From: Chrysomallon squamiferum
Lineage: Eukaryota > Mollusca > Gastropoda > Neomphalida > Peltospiridae
Assembly: GCA_012295275.1 (NCBI GenBank)
Contig: CM022678.1
Span: 7,548,559-7,561,058, forward strand
Length of the DNA stretch: 12,500 nt
Direction: 5' to 3'
The position numbers and the translations under genes are program-made. The notes below the pieces were generated by a model, which saw nothing but the letters and a program-made list of their open reading frames with translations, ran no database searches and was not told where the DNA came from. Below are positions 12,479 to 12,500 of this stretch, piece after piece. Each line of letters begins with the position of its first letter. Positions within the stretch are counted from its first letter, which is position 1.

Positions 12479-12500
12479 CTACGTTCGAAAAATAGTAAAA

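Overview
The window looks like a stretch of metazoan nuclear genome, most likely a mollusc and plausibly a cephalopod. It is AT-rich and packed with microsatellites: (GA)n, (GT)n, (AAT)n, (AAG)n, (AAAAT)n and long (TA)n/(AC)n compounds. Its genes are small exons separated by introns with GT...AG ends, and there is no bacterial-type gene density. The animal assignment rests on the two gene families and the intron structure. The cephalopod guess rests only on repeat texture and is inference.

Two protein-coding genes can be assembled, both on the minus strand. The first is a complete five-exon C1D gene (nuclear RNA-exosome cofactor, Rrp47/Lrp1 family), with start codon at 7322-7324 and stop at 3391-3393. 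All splice phases agree and the product is 153 residues. The second is the 3' half of a polypeptide N-acetylgalactosaminyltransferase (GalNAc-T, GALNT family). Four exons lie between 12478 and 9640. They encode the end of the catalytic region, the linker and a three-repeat ricin-type lectin domain. The rest of the gene lies beyond the right edge.

Layout: 1-177 is a short cysteine-rich open frame of uncertain status that enters from the left edge. 178-3390 has no recognisable gene and holds simple repeats plus one GC-rich island. 3391-7324 is C1D. 7325-9639 is the intergenic region, with microsatellites and a candidate plus-strand promoter near 8257-8345 (two perfect cAMP-response elements followed by a strong splice-donor-like sequence). 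9640-12478 is the GalNAc-T gene.

The most unusual structure is a 49-bp tandem array in the GalNAc-T gene. It begins exactly at the 5' splice site of the exon ending at 12347 and reiterates that splice-site region. The second and third units carry better donor sequences than the authentic exon. A smaller version occurs in C1D, where the end of exon 3 and its donor are duplicated 125 bp into the intron. A one-base phase mismatch before the last GalNAc-T exon is also notable. The two genes have no evident functional link: one acts in nuclear RNA processing, the other in Golgi O-glycosylation.
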